DNA from: Myxococcales bacterium
Lineage (GTDB): Bacteria > Myxococcota > Myxococcia > Myxococcales > Myxococcaceae
Direction of reading: 5' to 3'
DNA: 30,949 nt
Assembly: GCA_003153055.1 (NCBI GenBank)
Contig: PMBV01000115.1
Location: forward strand, 1-30,949
Shown here one piece after another: positions 23,314 to 30,949 of this stretch. The notes below the pieces were generated by a model. The model did no database searches, was not told the origin of the DNA, and saw only the letters and a program-made list of their open reading frames with translations. Numbering within the stretch: the first letter of the stretch is position 1; each line of letters starts with the position of its first letter. The position numbers and the translations under genes are program-made.

Positions 23314-23909
23314 GGTGGGCGGTGGTGCTCTTGTTGGTCGGGTGCGCGTCGGCGCACCTGCCCCGGGTGCCAGGCGATGCCCCACCGGCGGTGAACGATC
23401 ACGAGGCTGAGGGCCGATACCAGGGCCTCCTCGAGCGCTCGACCCAGAGCGCTGCGCTCTACGACAACTTCGACACCCGGGCCTTCGTTCGAGCCGTGTG
23501 GCAGTCGCCGGCCTTCGTCGAGGCCCGGGTTCACCGCGAGTCGCAGTTCAAGGCGATGAACCCCGTCGAGACCGCCGACAGGGTTGCCGCCGAGCAGGCG
23601 CGGTGCTCGAGTGCCACCGAGTTCTTCTTGGCCGTGCACGCCAACGACCCCAAGTACGACGACTTCAGCCGGCCCAACAGCATGTGGCGGTTGGCCCTGC
23701 TCGTGGGTGACCAAAGCCTTGTGCCGCTCTCGGTCGAGCGCCTGGGGCGGACGAATGTCGAGATGCGCTCCTACTACTCGTGGATGGAGTCTTTCTGGGT
23801 GGGGTACCGGGTGAGGTTCCCGTCGGTGACCACCAGCCCGGGGACCGTGCTGACCTTTCAGCTCGCGTCGGCGGTGGGGCAGGCGCGCCTCGAGTTCGTC
23901 GCGGACTAG
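23310..23909 (+). CDS. Small predicted lipoprotein, function unknown
   Basis: Start ATG 23310 overlaps the pyrE stop (ATGA) and gives 199 residues beginning MRWAVVLLLVGCASAHLP, a lipoprotein signal with C12 in L-V-G-C. The open frame further upstream is a pyrE shadow. The mature part holds charged and aromatic blocks (YQGLLERSTQSAALYDNF; SATEFFLAVHANDPKYDDF; MWRLALLVGD) and ends in beta-strand-like sequence. I do not recognise a named family. The pattern, a lipoprotein with a helical then beta-sheet body, recurs in delta-proteobacterial hypothetical proteins. It precedes the transporter fusion by four bases. Confidence 0.78.
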   Translation: MRWAVVLLLVGCASAHLPRVPGDAPPAVNDHEAEGRYQGLLERSTQSAALYDNFDTRAFVRAVWQSPAFVEARVHRESQFKAMNPVETADRVAAEQARCSSATEFFLAVHANDPKYDDFSRPNSMWRLALLVGDQSLVPLSVERLGRTNVEMRSYYSWMESFWVGYRVRFPSVTTSPGTVLTFQLASAVGQARLEFVAD

Positions 23910-23913
23910 CGCC

Positions 23914-26900
23914 ATGGCCCGGTCCTGGGGCGAGCGCCTGTGGTCCGCCGCTGCCTTTCAGTTCTGCTTCATCGGTGCGGTGGCGCTGCTCAAGCCCGCC
24001 GCCAACGCGCTGGTGCTCTCGTACTTCAACGCGAGCGTGCTTCCGTGGCTGTACCTGGGAGCGTCGCTCATCACCGGCGCTCTGGCCATCAGCGGAGGGC
24101 GGGGGAGACGGCCGGCCAGCCCGGCCTGGCTCGCCTTCTGGGGCGGGCTCACCTCGCTGGGCTTGGCGCTCGGGCTGTGGCTCGAGGTCCCGCTCTTGTC
24201 GGTGGTGGCGTACCTCTTCGCCGAGGCCTTCGCGATGCAGGTGTCGCTCGCCTTCTGGGCCACCGTGGGAGACGCCTTCGACGCGCGTGAGTCTCGTCGG
24301 GCCTTCACGTGGATCAACGGCGTGGGCATGGCAGGGGCGATCGTGGGCGGCCTCCTGGCAGAGCTCTTCGCGCGCCGTGCGGGGGTTCTGGCGATGATGG
24401 TGGTGGGAGGCCTGCTCCTGCTGGTGGGCTCGGCGGTGATGCGCCTGCATCGATCGGATCTCGACGCCCGGCCGGCCCACGTCGCGGCTCGGCGGGCATC
24501 GCTCAAGGAGATCTTCTCGCTCCCCTACACCAGACACCTGGCGCTCTTCATCTTGGGGTACGCGCAGCTGCAGATTCTCGCCGACTTCGTGTTTCGCCAG
24601 CGGGCGGTGGCGAGCCTCACCCAGGCAGACATGGCGGCCCTGTTCGGTTCGCACCAGGTGTGGACGGGCGTCTTCTGCGTCGCCTTCCAGTTCGTCCTCG
24701 CCGAGCCGTTGCTCCGTCGGCTGGGCATTCTGAGGTACGTGGGGTTGGTCCCTGGCGGGCTGGGGGTGCTGGTCGCGGTGACGCTGGTGGTGCCCTCGGT
24801 CTGGTCGGCCTGGGCCCTCAAGGTCTTCGAGGGCGCCTCGAGCTGGTCGCTGTTGCCGGTGGCGATGCAGCTCCTCTACGCGCCCCTGCCCGACGAAGCG
24901 CGCGATGGCGCTCGCCGGAGCATCGACGGTCTCCTCCGCAAGGCTGGCGTGGGCATCGCCGGGTTGGTCTTGCTGGTGCTCGCGCCGCGCCTCGGCTCCA
25001 ACGGGGTGCTGGCCTTGGCAGGCGGGCTCTGCGTGGGCATGGGCTGGCTCCTGTGGCGGCTCAGGTCGCAGTACGTCGAGGCGGTGCACGCCCGGGTCGC
25101 CGGGGTGAGCCACTGGGGCGTGTCGGTGGCCGACGAAGGGCTCTTGGGCGATGCCCTTCGCTCGCCCTCGGTGGAACGAGCCCTGAGGGCCGCCGATCTC
25201 CTGCAGCAAGCCGGCTTGGTGACCGTCGAGCACGCGCGTCGCCTGTTGGCCCACCCCCACGAGCACGCCCAGCTCAAAGGCGTGGCGCTGGCGGAGGCCG
25301 GGCGGTTTGTCTCGGTGGCGCGGCAGCTCGAGGCGATGGTGGCGGCCCCTGCCAAGGCGCCACGGGTCGCGGCCATGTGGGCCCTCGCCCAGCTCGACCC
25401 CGAGCGCGCGGCGGTGGTGTTGACCGAGCAGCTCTCATCGAGTGACACCGCCGACGTCGCGGCGGCGGTGGGGGGGCTGTTGTCCATCGACGAGGCTCGG
25501 TTTCCTCTGGCGCATGAGCGACTCGAGGGGTTGCTCTCGCGCTGCTCGACGGCGGCCGCGTCAGAGCGAAGGGAGGTCGCCCGCATGCTGGGGCGCCTTC
25601 GCCCGGCGCCACCGAGGCTCAAGGTGCTCAAGGAGCTGCTCGACGACCCGGTGGTCTCGGTTCGCCGCATCGCCATCGGGGCCATCGGAGCGAGCGGGGC
25701 CGTCGAGCTGGCGCCGCGGCTCATTCGCTTCTTGTCCTGGCGAGATGAGCGCCGGGTCGCGCGCGATGCCTTGGCGATGCTGGGCGACGCCGCGGTGCCG
25801 TTGGTGGGCTCGGCGCTCGATGATCGAAGCCGGGCCCTGGCGCTGAGGCTGCAACTGCCCCGGGTGCTCCGCCGCATCGGCACTCAGGCGGCGTTCGACG
25901 TGCTCCTGTTCTCCAACGGCGTCGACGACCCCTCGTTGATCTACCGGGTGGGTGCCGCGCTCTCGTTGCTCCACGAGAGCCGCCCGGAGCTCGTGGTCGA
26001 TGGGGCCCGGGTGCTCGCGGCGCTCGAGCGGCGCCGTGAAGCGACTCCGCGCCTGGTCACCGCCTGGGTCGACGCCCGCTTTACGCTCGGGGAGACCTCG
26101 CTGCTCACTCGAGTGCTGAGGGATCGCATCGACCAGTCGCTCAAGTTGTCTTTCGCGCTCCTCGGGTTGCTCCACGACGGCCGGGCGCTGGGCAGGGTTC
26201 AGTCGCACCTCATGGGCGGCGACGTGCGCCGGCGGGCCTGGGCCCTCGAGCTGGCTGAAAACCTGCTGAGCCCCGAGGAGCAGGTGGCGCTCCGACCGCA
26301 GCTCGAGATCGTCACGGGCGCGTTGCCCCGGCCCAGCCCGGAGGGCATCGAGCCGGCGCTCGCGTGGCTCACCCGCTCAGATGACTACGTGCTGCGGGCC
26401 TGTTCTCGTCGAGTGGCCCGAGCCCTCGATCGCTGGGCCGAACCGGTGCGGGAGGACGACATGAACGAGCACATCGTGCGCAGGTTGTTTGCCCTCGAGG
26501 GCGTGGAGGTCTTCGCCCAGTCCGACGTGGACGACTTGGCGGCGATCGCCGCGGTCGCCAAGGAGCAGGACTTCCATCGGGGCGATCAGATCTACGCCGA
26601 GGGAGACCCGGGTGATGCGCTCTATGTCATCGTCGAGGGCGAGGTCGAGGCGCGAACGGCGGGGGAGGTTGTGCTGACCATGCGGGCTCGGGAGTCCTTC
26701 GGGGAGACCTCCCTGTTCGACGGCGCCCCGCGGATCAACGAGGTGGTGGCCCTGGCCGAGACGCGCACCCTGGTCATTGACCGGCGCGACTTCCTCGATC
26801 TGCTGGCGGATCGCCCCGAGTTGCTGACCGGCATGTTCCGGGTGCTGTCCCGGCAGCTCAAGTCGATGGTGGTCGAGGTGGCCGCCCGGCGGGCCAGTCA

Positions 26901-26949
26901 GGAAATACCCGTGGTGGCGCCGCAGCACGACGAGCCCCAGTCGAAGTAG
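23914..26949 (+). CDS. Nucleotide-transporter-like (NTT/MFS) membrane protein fused to HEAT repeats and a cyclic-nucleotide-binding domain
   Basis: 1011 residues. Residues 1 to about 390 hold about 12 hydrophobic segments with ATP/ADP-translocase-like signatures, DAFDARESRRAFTWINGVGM followed by a glycine-rich helix, and later LLYAPLPDEARDGARRSIDG. Residues about 400-840 are helical HEAT-like repeats (for example PVVSVRRIAIGAIGASGAVEL, DERRVARDALAMLGDAAVPLV). Residues about 855-985 are a cNMP-binding domain: F887-HRGDQIYAEGDPGDALYVI, then G930-E931-TSLFDGAP-R940, so the glutamate and arginine that contact the cyclic nucleotide are present. Inferred: inner-membrane transporter or transporter-derived sensor gated by cAMP or cGMP. 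The substrate is unknown. The three-part layout is seen in some delta-proteobacteria but is uncommon elsewhere. Confidence 0.82.
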   Translation: MARSWGERLWSAAAFQFCFIGAVALLKPAANALVLSYFNASVLPWLYLGASLITGALAISGGRGRRPASPAWLAFWGGLTSLGLALGLWLEVPLLSVVAYLFAEAFAMQVSLAFWATVGDAFDARESRRAFTWINGVGMAGAIVGGLLAELFARRAGVLAMMVVGGLLLLVGSAVMRLHRSDLDARPAHVAARRASLKEIFSLPYTRHLALFILGYAQLQILADFVFRQRAVASLTQADMAALFGSHQVWTGVFCVAFQFVLAEPLLRRLGILRYVGLVPGGLGVLVAVTLVVPSVWSAWALKVFEGASSWSLLPVAMQLLYAPLPDEARDGARRSIDGLLRKAGVGIAGLVLLVLAPRLGSNGVLALAGGLCVGMGWLLWRLRSQYVEAVHARVAGVSHWGVSVADEGLLGDALRSPSVERALRAADLLQQAGLVTVEHARRLLAHPHEHAQLKGVALAEAGRFVSVARQLEAMVAAPAKAPRVAAMWALAQLDPERAAVVLTEQLSSSDTADVAAAVGGLLSIDEARFPLAHERLEGLLSRCSTAAASERREVARMLGRLRPAPPRLKVLKELLDDPVVSVRRIAIGAIGASGAVELAPRLIRFLSWRDERRVARDALAMLGDAAVPLVGSALDDRSRALALRLQLPRVLRRIGTQAAFDVLLFSNGVDDPSLIYRVGAALSLLHESRPELVVDGARVLAALERRREATPRLVTAWVDARFTLGETSLLTRVLRDRIDQSLKLSFALLGLLHDGRALGRVQSHLMGGDVRRRAWALELAENLLSPEEQVALRPQLEIVTGALPRPSPEGIEPALAWLTRSDDYVLRACSRRVARALDRWAEPVREDDMNEHIVRRLFALEGVEVFAQSDVDDLAAIAAVAKEQDFHRGDQIYAEGDPGDALYVIVEGEVEARTAGEVVLTMRARESFGETSLFDGAPRINEVVALAETRTLVIDRRDFLDLLADRPELLTGMFRVLSRQLKSMVVEVAARRASQEIPVVAPQHDEPQSK

Positions 26950-26984
26950 GCTGTCCACTCCTTCAACCGGGCACCAGAGGACGC

Positions 26985-27893
26985 GTGAAGACGATTGCGA
27001 TCGTTGCGAGGCCGAAGAAGGAGGAGGCGCGGGTCCTGGCTCAGGAGATCATGGAGCGCCACCCGCAGCTCGAGTTCCTGCTCCAGGATCACCTGGCACA
27101 ACAGCTGTCGCTCCCGGCCACCAGCCACGAGGAGATCGCTCTCCGGGCCGACCTGATGATCGTCCTCGGGGGCGACGGCACCCTCATCTATGGCGCCCGC
27201 ATGCTCCAGGGGCGGCAAGTGCCTATTCTCGGGGTCAACCTGGGGTCGCTCGGGTTCATGACCGAGGTCCCGGTGGGCGATGCGCTGCCCGCCCTGGAGC
27301 GCACCCTGGCGGGGCAGGCCCACGTCGAGTCGCGCATGAAGCTCTCGTGTCGTCTGTACCGCGGCGGGACCTTGGTGATGGAAGACGAGGTCCTCAACGA
27401 CGTCGTCATCAACAAGAGCGCCCTGGCTCGCATCGCCAACCACGAGATGTGGCTCGACGGGGCGTATGTCGCGGGCTACCAGTCCGACGGGCTCATCTTC
27501 TCGACCCCCACTGGGTCGACCGCCTACTCCCTGTCGGCTGGCGGCCCCATCGTTCACCCCGGAGTCGACTGCGTGGTGGTGACGCCCATCTGCCCTCACG
27601 CGCTGACCCAGCGCCCCATCGTCGTGCCTGGCGATCGGCTCCTGCGGGTGCAGCTGTCGAGCGAGGTCACCGACGTCTACCTCACGGTCGACGGTCAGTC
27701 GGGCCTGGCGCTCAAAAAGGGCGACTGCGTCGAGGTCGAGAAGTCGCCGCATCGGGTGCTACTCATCAGGAACGACAAGCTCGATTACTTCAGCATCTTG
27801 AGACAGAAGCTGCGGTGGGGGGAGCGAGGCGTGGCCGACGACTCGCCGATGAGCCGAGGCTCGCGAGTCAGAGATCGGCCCGAGGGCACCTGA
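26985..27893 (+). CDS. nadK: NAD kinase
   Basis: 302 residues from GTG 26985 with AGAGGA just upstream. It has the defining G62-G-D64-G-T motif in MIVLGGDGTLIYGARML, then GVNLGSLGFMTEV, LNDVVINKSA, and the conserved SDGLIFSTPTGSTAYSLSAGGPIVHP region (shown in parts: SDGLIFSTPTGSTAYS, then LSAGGPIV). TPICPHALTQRPIVV follows, then a beta-sandwich end with YLTVDGQSGLAL. Known reaction: ATP or polyphosphate phosphorylates NAD to NADP in the cytoplasm. The length is normal, with a short charged C-terminal addition. In Firmicutes nadK often follows tlyA; here it is separated by 15 kb. Confidence 0.95.
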   Translation: MKTIAIVARPKKEEARVLAQEIMERHPQLEFLLQDHLAQQLSLPATSHEEIALRADLMIVLGGDGTLIYGARMLQGRQVPILGVNLGSLGFMTEVPVGDALPALERTLAGQAHVESRMKLSCRLYRGGTLVMEDEVLNDVVINKSALARIANHEMWLDGAYVAGYQSDGLIFSTPTGSTAYSLSAGGPIVHPGVDCVVVTPICPHALTQRPIVVPGDRLLRVQLSSEVTDVYLTVDGQSGLALKKGDCVEVEKSPHRVLLIRNDKLDYFSILRQKLRWGERGVADDSPMSRGSRVRDRPEGT

Positions 27894-27898
27894 GCCCT
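27883..27898. terminator. Weak hairpin between convergent nadK and permease genes
   Basis: AGGGC (27883-27887), six-base loop, GCCCT (27894-27898), overlapping both gene ends. No T-tract. It may serve as a weak bidirectional terminator. Confidence 0.25.
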
Positions 27899-28805
27899 AC
27901 GGTCGTCGCGGTTCGATTCTCAAGGCCAACACGGTGAGCGAGAGCAGCACCAGCGCGATGCCGCCGAGCTGCGCCTGGGTCAACGTCTCGTTGAGGAAGA
28001 GGGCGCCACACACGGCGGCGCTGATCGGCTCGGCCGACGAGATGATCGAGCCCTGGGTCGGCCCGATGCGCGCGAGCCCAGTGAGGAGCATCGGAATGGG
28101 GAGCGCCGTGCCCAGGACGATGAGGCCCAAGATGGGGGGCCAATGGCTCGCGGCACGGTGCAGGTCCCACGAGCCCGTCGCGATCGCGCCCACGGCGAAG
28201 AGCCCCGCGGCGATGGTCATGAGCCAGGCGCTCCCCACCAGCGCCGAGGTGCCCCCTTGGGCCTTGGCGCCCAACATGACGTAGGCGGTGTAGATGAGGG
28301 CGGTCGCGAGGCCAAGGCCGACGCCCCAGGGGTCGATGGGGCCGCTGGGGCTCCCCACCGCCAGCGCGATGCCCGCGGAAGAGAGGGCGAGTGCGACGAG
28401 CCCCGCGCGGCCGAGCGACTCGCCGAACCACAGCCGCCGGGCCATCGCCACCACCACGGGGTAGACGTAGAGGAGCAGGGCGGTCAGCGCGACGGGTATG
28501 CGCGTGGCCGACTCGAAGTAGGCCCAGGAGCCGGCCACGTAGAGCACTCCGAGGACCGCGAACGAGACCCACCGGTCCAGCGCGATGCGGCTGGCGTCGC
28601 CCCACTTCCACGCCAGAGCCCACAGCACCAGGGCCCCTCCAGCGAAGCGAAGCGTCAGCATCATCGGCACCGACACGCCTGCCTGCCCGAGCTGGCGGTT
28701 GAACACCGAGAGCGTTCCGAAGCTGGCGCCCGAGATCGCTACCAGGAGGGCGCCGCTGACCCGGCCGACGTCTCGAGCCCGCCCAGCCTGTGTTTCCAGC
28801 TCCAT
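27897..28805 (-). CDS. EamA/DMT-family permease
   Basis: The ATG at 28805 has AAGGA five bases upstream and gives 302 residues; the frame is open further upstream only as antisense noise. Ten hydrophobic helices in two homologous halves, each an EamA domain: first half SGASFGTLSVFNRQLGQAG ... ALTALLLYVYPVVVA; second half LATALIYTAYVMLGAKAQGG ... ISSAEPISAAVCGALFLNE. The 'SS-x-EP' motif at the end of the second half is typical. Known family role: inner-membrane export of metabolites or amino acids; the substrate cannot be predicted. It is translated 17 bases after slyX and probably shares its transcript. Confidence 0.9.
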   Translation of the reverse strand: MELETQAGRARDVGRVSGALLVAISGASFGTLSVFNRQLGQAGVSVPMMLTLRFAGGALVLWALAWKWGDASRIALDRWVSFAVLGVLYVAGSWAYFESATRIPVALTALLLYVYPVVVAMARRLWFGESLGRAGLVALALSSAGIALAVGSPSGPIDPWGVGLGLATALIYTAYVMLGAKAQGGTSALVGSAWLMTIAAGLFAVGAIATGSWDLHRAASHWPPILGLIVLGTALPIPMLLTGLARIGPTQGSIISSAEPISAAVCGALFLNETLTQAQLGGIALVLLSLTVLALRIEPRRP

Positions 28806-28822
28806 CGGGGTCCTTACCGGCG

Positions 28823-29023
28823 TCAGTAGTGCGGAGGGCGATCGGCCCGCGTTGCATCGACCAGCCCTGGGTCTGCCTCCAGGCGATCTCTGAGGCGGTG
28901 GGTCAGCTGTCGCAGGGCGTCGAGCTCCTGTTGCTGCCGCCAGATCACGTCGGACAGCTCTTGAACAGTCTTTTCGAGGAGGCTGTAGCGCGCCTCGATC
29001 TCGTCGAGCCTGGGGTCGCTCAT
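28823..29023 (-). CDS. slyX: SlyX-family small coiled-coil protein
   Basis: 66 residues from ATG 29023; a GTG at 29041 in the same frame would add six residues. It is one long heptad coiled coil (LDEIEARYSLLEKTVQELSD, VIWRQQQELDALRQL) that ends R-P-P-H-Y, the hallmark C terminus of SlyX proteins. The molecular role of SlyX is not well defined. It lies directly upstream of the permease gene and diverges from the helicase gene. Confidence 0.82.
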   Translation of the reverse strand: MSDPRLDEIEARYSLLEKTVQELSDVIWRQQQELDALRQLTHRLRDRLEADPGLVDATRADRPPHY

Positions 29024-29087
29024 GATCGAGGCGGTTACCACAAGCGATGCACCGCGGCCCAGACAGTGTTAAGGGAGATCCTTCGCC
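29024..29087. promoter_or_regulatory. Divergent intergenic region slyX / SNF2 helicase
   Basis: 64 bases, somewhat AT-richer than its surroundings (GGTTACCACAAG, CAGTGTTAAG). It must hold promoters for both directions. AAGGGAG at 29071-29077 is a strong ribosome binding site ten bases before the helicase GTG. No clear -35/-10 pair is assigned. Confidence 0.4.
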
Positions 29088-30949
29088 GTGACAGCGACCC
29101 CGACACTCCCTCCTGATGACGACGGCACCTGGCTCAGGGGGCTCAAGGCTGAGGTGCAGCCGATGACCTTCAAGAAGGGTCGTCAATACGCCGAGGCCCG
29201 GCGTGTCTCCATGCTCGCCCGCACTGAAGTGGGCATCGCCGCGAAGGTCGCCGGCTCGGAGGGCGAGAAGTACGACGTTCAGCTCGCCCCGCTCGAGGAA
29301 GGGCGGCTTGAGTCGCTCTGCAACTGCCAGTCGTGGAACAAGTACGGGCCCCACTGCAAGCACGTGGTGGCGGCGGCCCTGGTGTACCTCGCCCGCATTC
29401 GTGCGCGGGCGGAAGCTGCCACCGACGCGCCCATGGCTCCCGATCCGGTCTCGCTGCCGGCCTTGGCCAAGCTCGAGAACTGGCTCGGCCTGTCGGCGCT
29501 GCCCGATCTCGAGTTCCAGTACCGGCTGACGCCCACCAATTCACCCACTGGCGGCCGCATCTGGGTGGTCGATGTGCGGCGGCTCGATCAGCAGGCCAAG
29601 GGGCCGGTGCAGGTGAAGCGCATTCTCTCGGTCGGTACCCGGGTGGCTCCGGCCGATGAGCGGGTGCTGGCCGAGCTGGCCAAGCACGAGGTGCGCTTCG
29701 ACTCGAAGGTGGTGGTCAACGACGAAGACCTCGCCGACATGTTCGACCTGCTGCGGGCCCGGCGGGTGGTGTACCGCGGCACGGCGCTCCAGTTCGGCAC
29801 CGACCCGGCCCGCCCCACCATTCGCCTCGAGCAGACCGAATCTGGGGCCATCGCTCGCATGGAGGTCGTGCTCCCGGGTGGAGGCGTGGTGGCGTTGAAG
29901 GACGTCGTCATCGTGAGCGGTCGTCGCTCGTGGGTGGTGGCGGGGCAGCAGGTGATGCTCCTCGAGCCCGACTTCCCACCTCGGCTGCTGCGCAAGTGGC
30001 TGCTCGAGCCCTCGATGTCCTTTCCCCCCGAGCAGCTCGATCGGGTCCTCACTTTCTTCGCCGCGCATCTCCCGCGGTACCGGCTGACCCTCAAGGCCGA
30101 GGGGCTCGAGGTCGACGAGACCACCGAGCCGTCGTTCTTGCTCACCCTCGACGGGCGCCCCGACTACGTGCGGGGCCAGCTGGCGGCGCGCTACGGCACC
30201 GCGGTGACCGTGGCCGTGTCTCCCTCGGCGCAGCACCTGGGCTACGCGAGCGGCGGCACTGGCGAGAAGCGCATGTTGTTCCTCCGACAGGAGGCGCTGG
30301 AGCGGGCAGCGGGCAAGGTCCTGTCCGAGATGGGGTTCCGCTTCGACGAGGCGAGCAGCTCCTTCGAGGCCGGTGGTGACACGGCCATCGACTTCTGGGC
30401 GAGGAAGCGCGCCGAGCTGCCGAAGACCTGGGAGGTCTACGCCGCCCAGACGCCTCGGGTGCGGGTGCGCAACAAGATTCGCCCCCGCATTCGCGTGAAC
30501 ATGTCGAGCGTGAACTGGTTCGACCTCGACGCCGAGTTCGTCTCCGACGACCAGTCAGTCGATCTCGGCGCGGTGCGCATGTTCCTCGACTCGGGGCGAC
30601 GGTTCATTCCCCTGGCCGACGGGACCTACGCCGAGGCAGACCCCAACGAGCTCAGGCAGGTGACGAGCTTGCTCGAGGAAGCGGGGGCCATGCCGGGGAA
30701 GACCCGCACCCGGCTCCCGTTGTTCCACGCCACGGCCCTCGACCTGCTGGCGACGCTGGGCGACGTGGAGATCGAAGGCAAGGCCAAGAAGGCCATGGCC
30801 GAGCTCAAGGAGGTCGACGGCATCCCCGCGGTCAAAGCTCCCATCGAGCTGAAGGCCGAGCTCCGTCACTACCAGGAGAGCGGCCTGTCGTGGCTGTGGT
30901 TCCTCTTCCGCCATGGCCTCTCCGGGGTGCTCGCCGACGACATGGGCCT
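29088..30949 (+). CDS. SNF2-family helicase with SWIM zinc finger, 3'-truncated by window
   Basis: Starts at GTG 29088 (AAGGGAG ten bases upstream) and runs 620 codons off the right edge. An N-terminal SWIM zinc finger is complete: C78-x-C80 ... C90-x-H92 in LCNCQSWNKYGPHCKHVV. A long beta/alpha region typical of the bacterial SNF2-associated N terminus follows (for example VNWFDLDAEFVSDDQSVDLG). The helicase core begins with LRHYQESGLSWLWFLFRHGL and is cut at GVLADDMG, which is the start of Walker A (usually DDMGLGKT). Known family role: ATP-driven DNA translocases related to RapA/HepA; the cellular task of SWIM-SNF2 proteins in bacteria is mostly uncharacterised. No signal peptide. The ATPase motifs themselves lie outside the window. 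Confidence 0.9.
   Translation, partial: MTATPTLPPDDDGTWLRGLKAEVQPMTFKKGRQYAEARRVSMLARTEVGIAAKVAGSEGEKYDVQLAPLEEGRLESLCNCQSWNKYGPHCKHVVAAALVYLARIRARAEAATDAPMAPDPVSLPALAKLENWLGLSALPDLEFQYRLTPTNSPTGGRIWVVDVRRLDQQAKGPVQVKRILSVGTRVAPADERVLAELAKHEVRFDSKVVVNDEDLADMFDLLRARRVVYRGTALQFGTDPARPTIRLEQTESGAIARMEVVLPGGGVVALKDVVIVSGRRSWVVAGQQVMLLEPDFPPRLLRKWLLEPSMSFPPEQLDRVLTFFAAHLPRYRLTLKAEGLEVDETTEPSFLLTLDGRPDYVRGQLAARYGTAVTVAVSPSAQHLGYASGGTGEKRMLFLRQEALERAAGKVLSEMGFRFDEASSSFEAGGDTAIDFWARKRAELPKTWEVYAAQTPRVRVRNKIRPRIRVNMSSVNWFDLDAEFVSDDQSVDLGAVRMFLDSGRRFIPLADGTYAEADPNELRQVTSLLEEAGAMPGKTRTRLPLFHATALDLLATLGDVEIEGKAKKAMAELKEVDGIPAVKAPIELKAELRHYQESGLSWLWFLFRHGLSGVLADDMG

Overview
The window is a dense, high-GC, almost gap-free stretch of a bacterial chromosome. 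The best indication of origin is the bactofilin cluster followed at once by a ParB/Srx-type protein. This is the bacN-bacO-bacP-padC locus described in Myxococcus xanthus and points to Myxococcota (Myxococcales). The ECF sigma factor with a long anti-sigma, the FHA/TPR fusion, the TPR lipoprotein-like proteins and the hybrid histidine kinase fit that assignment. No genus can be named from this sequence alone. I see no tRNA, rRNA, CRISPR array, insertion sequence or phage gene.

Layout. (1) 1-1672: the end of an ECF sigma factor gene and its membrane anti-sigma factor. (2) 1757-6104: a partial Tad/Flp-type secretion cluster (CpaB, TadB, TadC) plus an FHA-transmembrane-TPR protein. (3) 6101-11532: a tightly coupled xseA-xseB-ispA-dxs-tlyA block (exonuclease VII, isoprenoid precursor synthesis, rRNA methylation), an order also known from Firmicutes. 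(4) 11537-15348, minus strand: an OmpA-family outer-membrane protein and an overlapping lipoprotein gene. (5) 15481-20484: a hybrid histidine kinase with degenerate end domains, a TPR protein and a monoglyceride-lipase-like hydrolase. (6) 20624-23909: three bactofilins, PadC, PyrE and a small lipoprotein. (7) 23914-27893: a nucleotide-transporter-like/HEAT/cNMP-binding fusion and NAD kinase. (8) 27897-29023, minus: a DMT-family permease and SlyX. (9) 29088-end: the N-terminal two thirds or so of a SWIM/SNF2 helicase, cut by the window edge at the Walker A motif.

Nearly all neighbours overlap by ATGA or GTGA or are separated by a few bases, so most genes are probably translated as coupled operons. 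The clearest regulatory space is the divergent region 15349-15480, which contains a perfect 6-bp-arm palindrome.

The most unusual observations concern exonuclease VII. XseA begins with a peptide that matches the sliding-clamp-binding consensus and is joined to the enzyme by a proline-rich linker. XseB ends in an acidic tail with a terminal D-V-P-F that closely resembles the C-terminal tip of single-stranded-DNA-binding protein, also on a proline-rich linker. Together they suggest an exonuclease VII wired into the replisome/SSB interaction network. Other points of interest are the FHA-linked partial Tad machine, the shortened Dxs, the hybrid kinase with a ruined GGDEF domain, and the transporter/HEAT/cNMP fusion.
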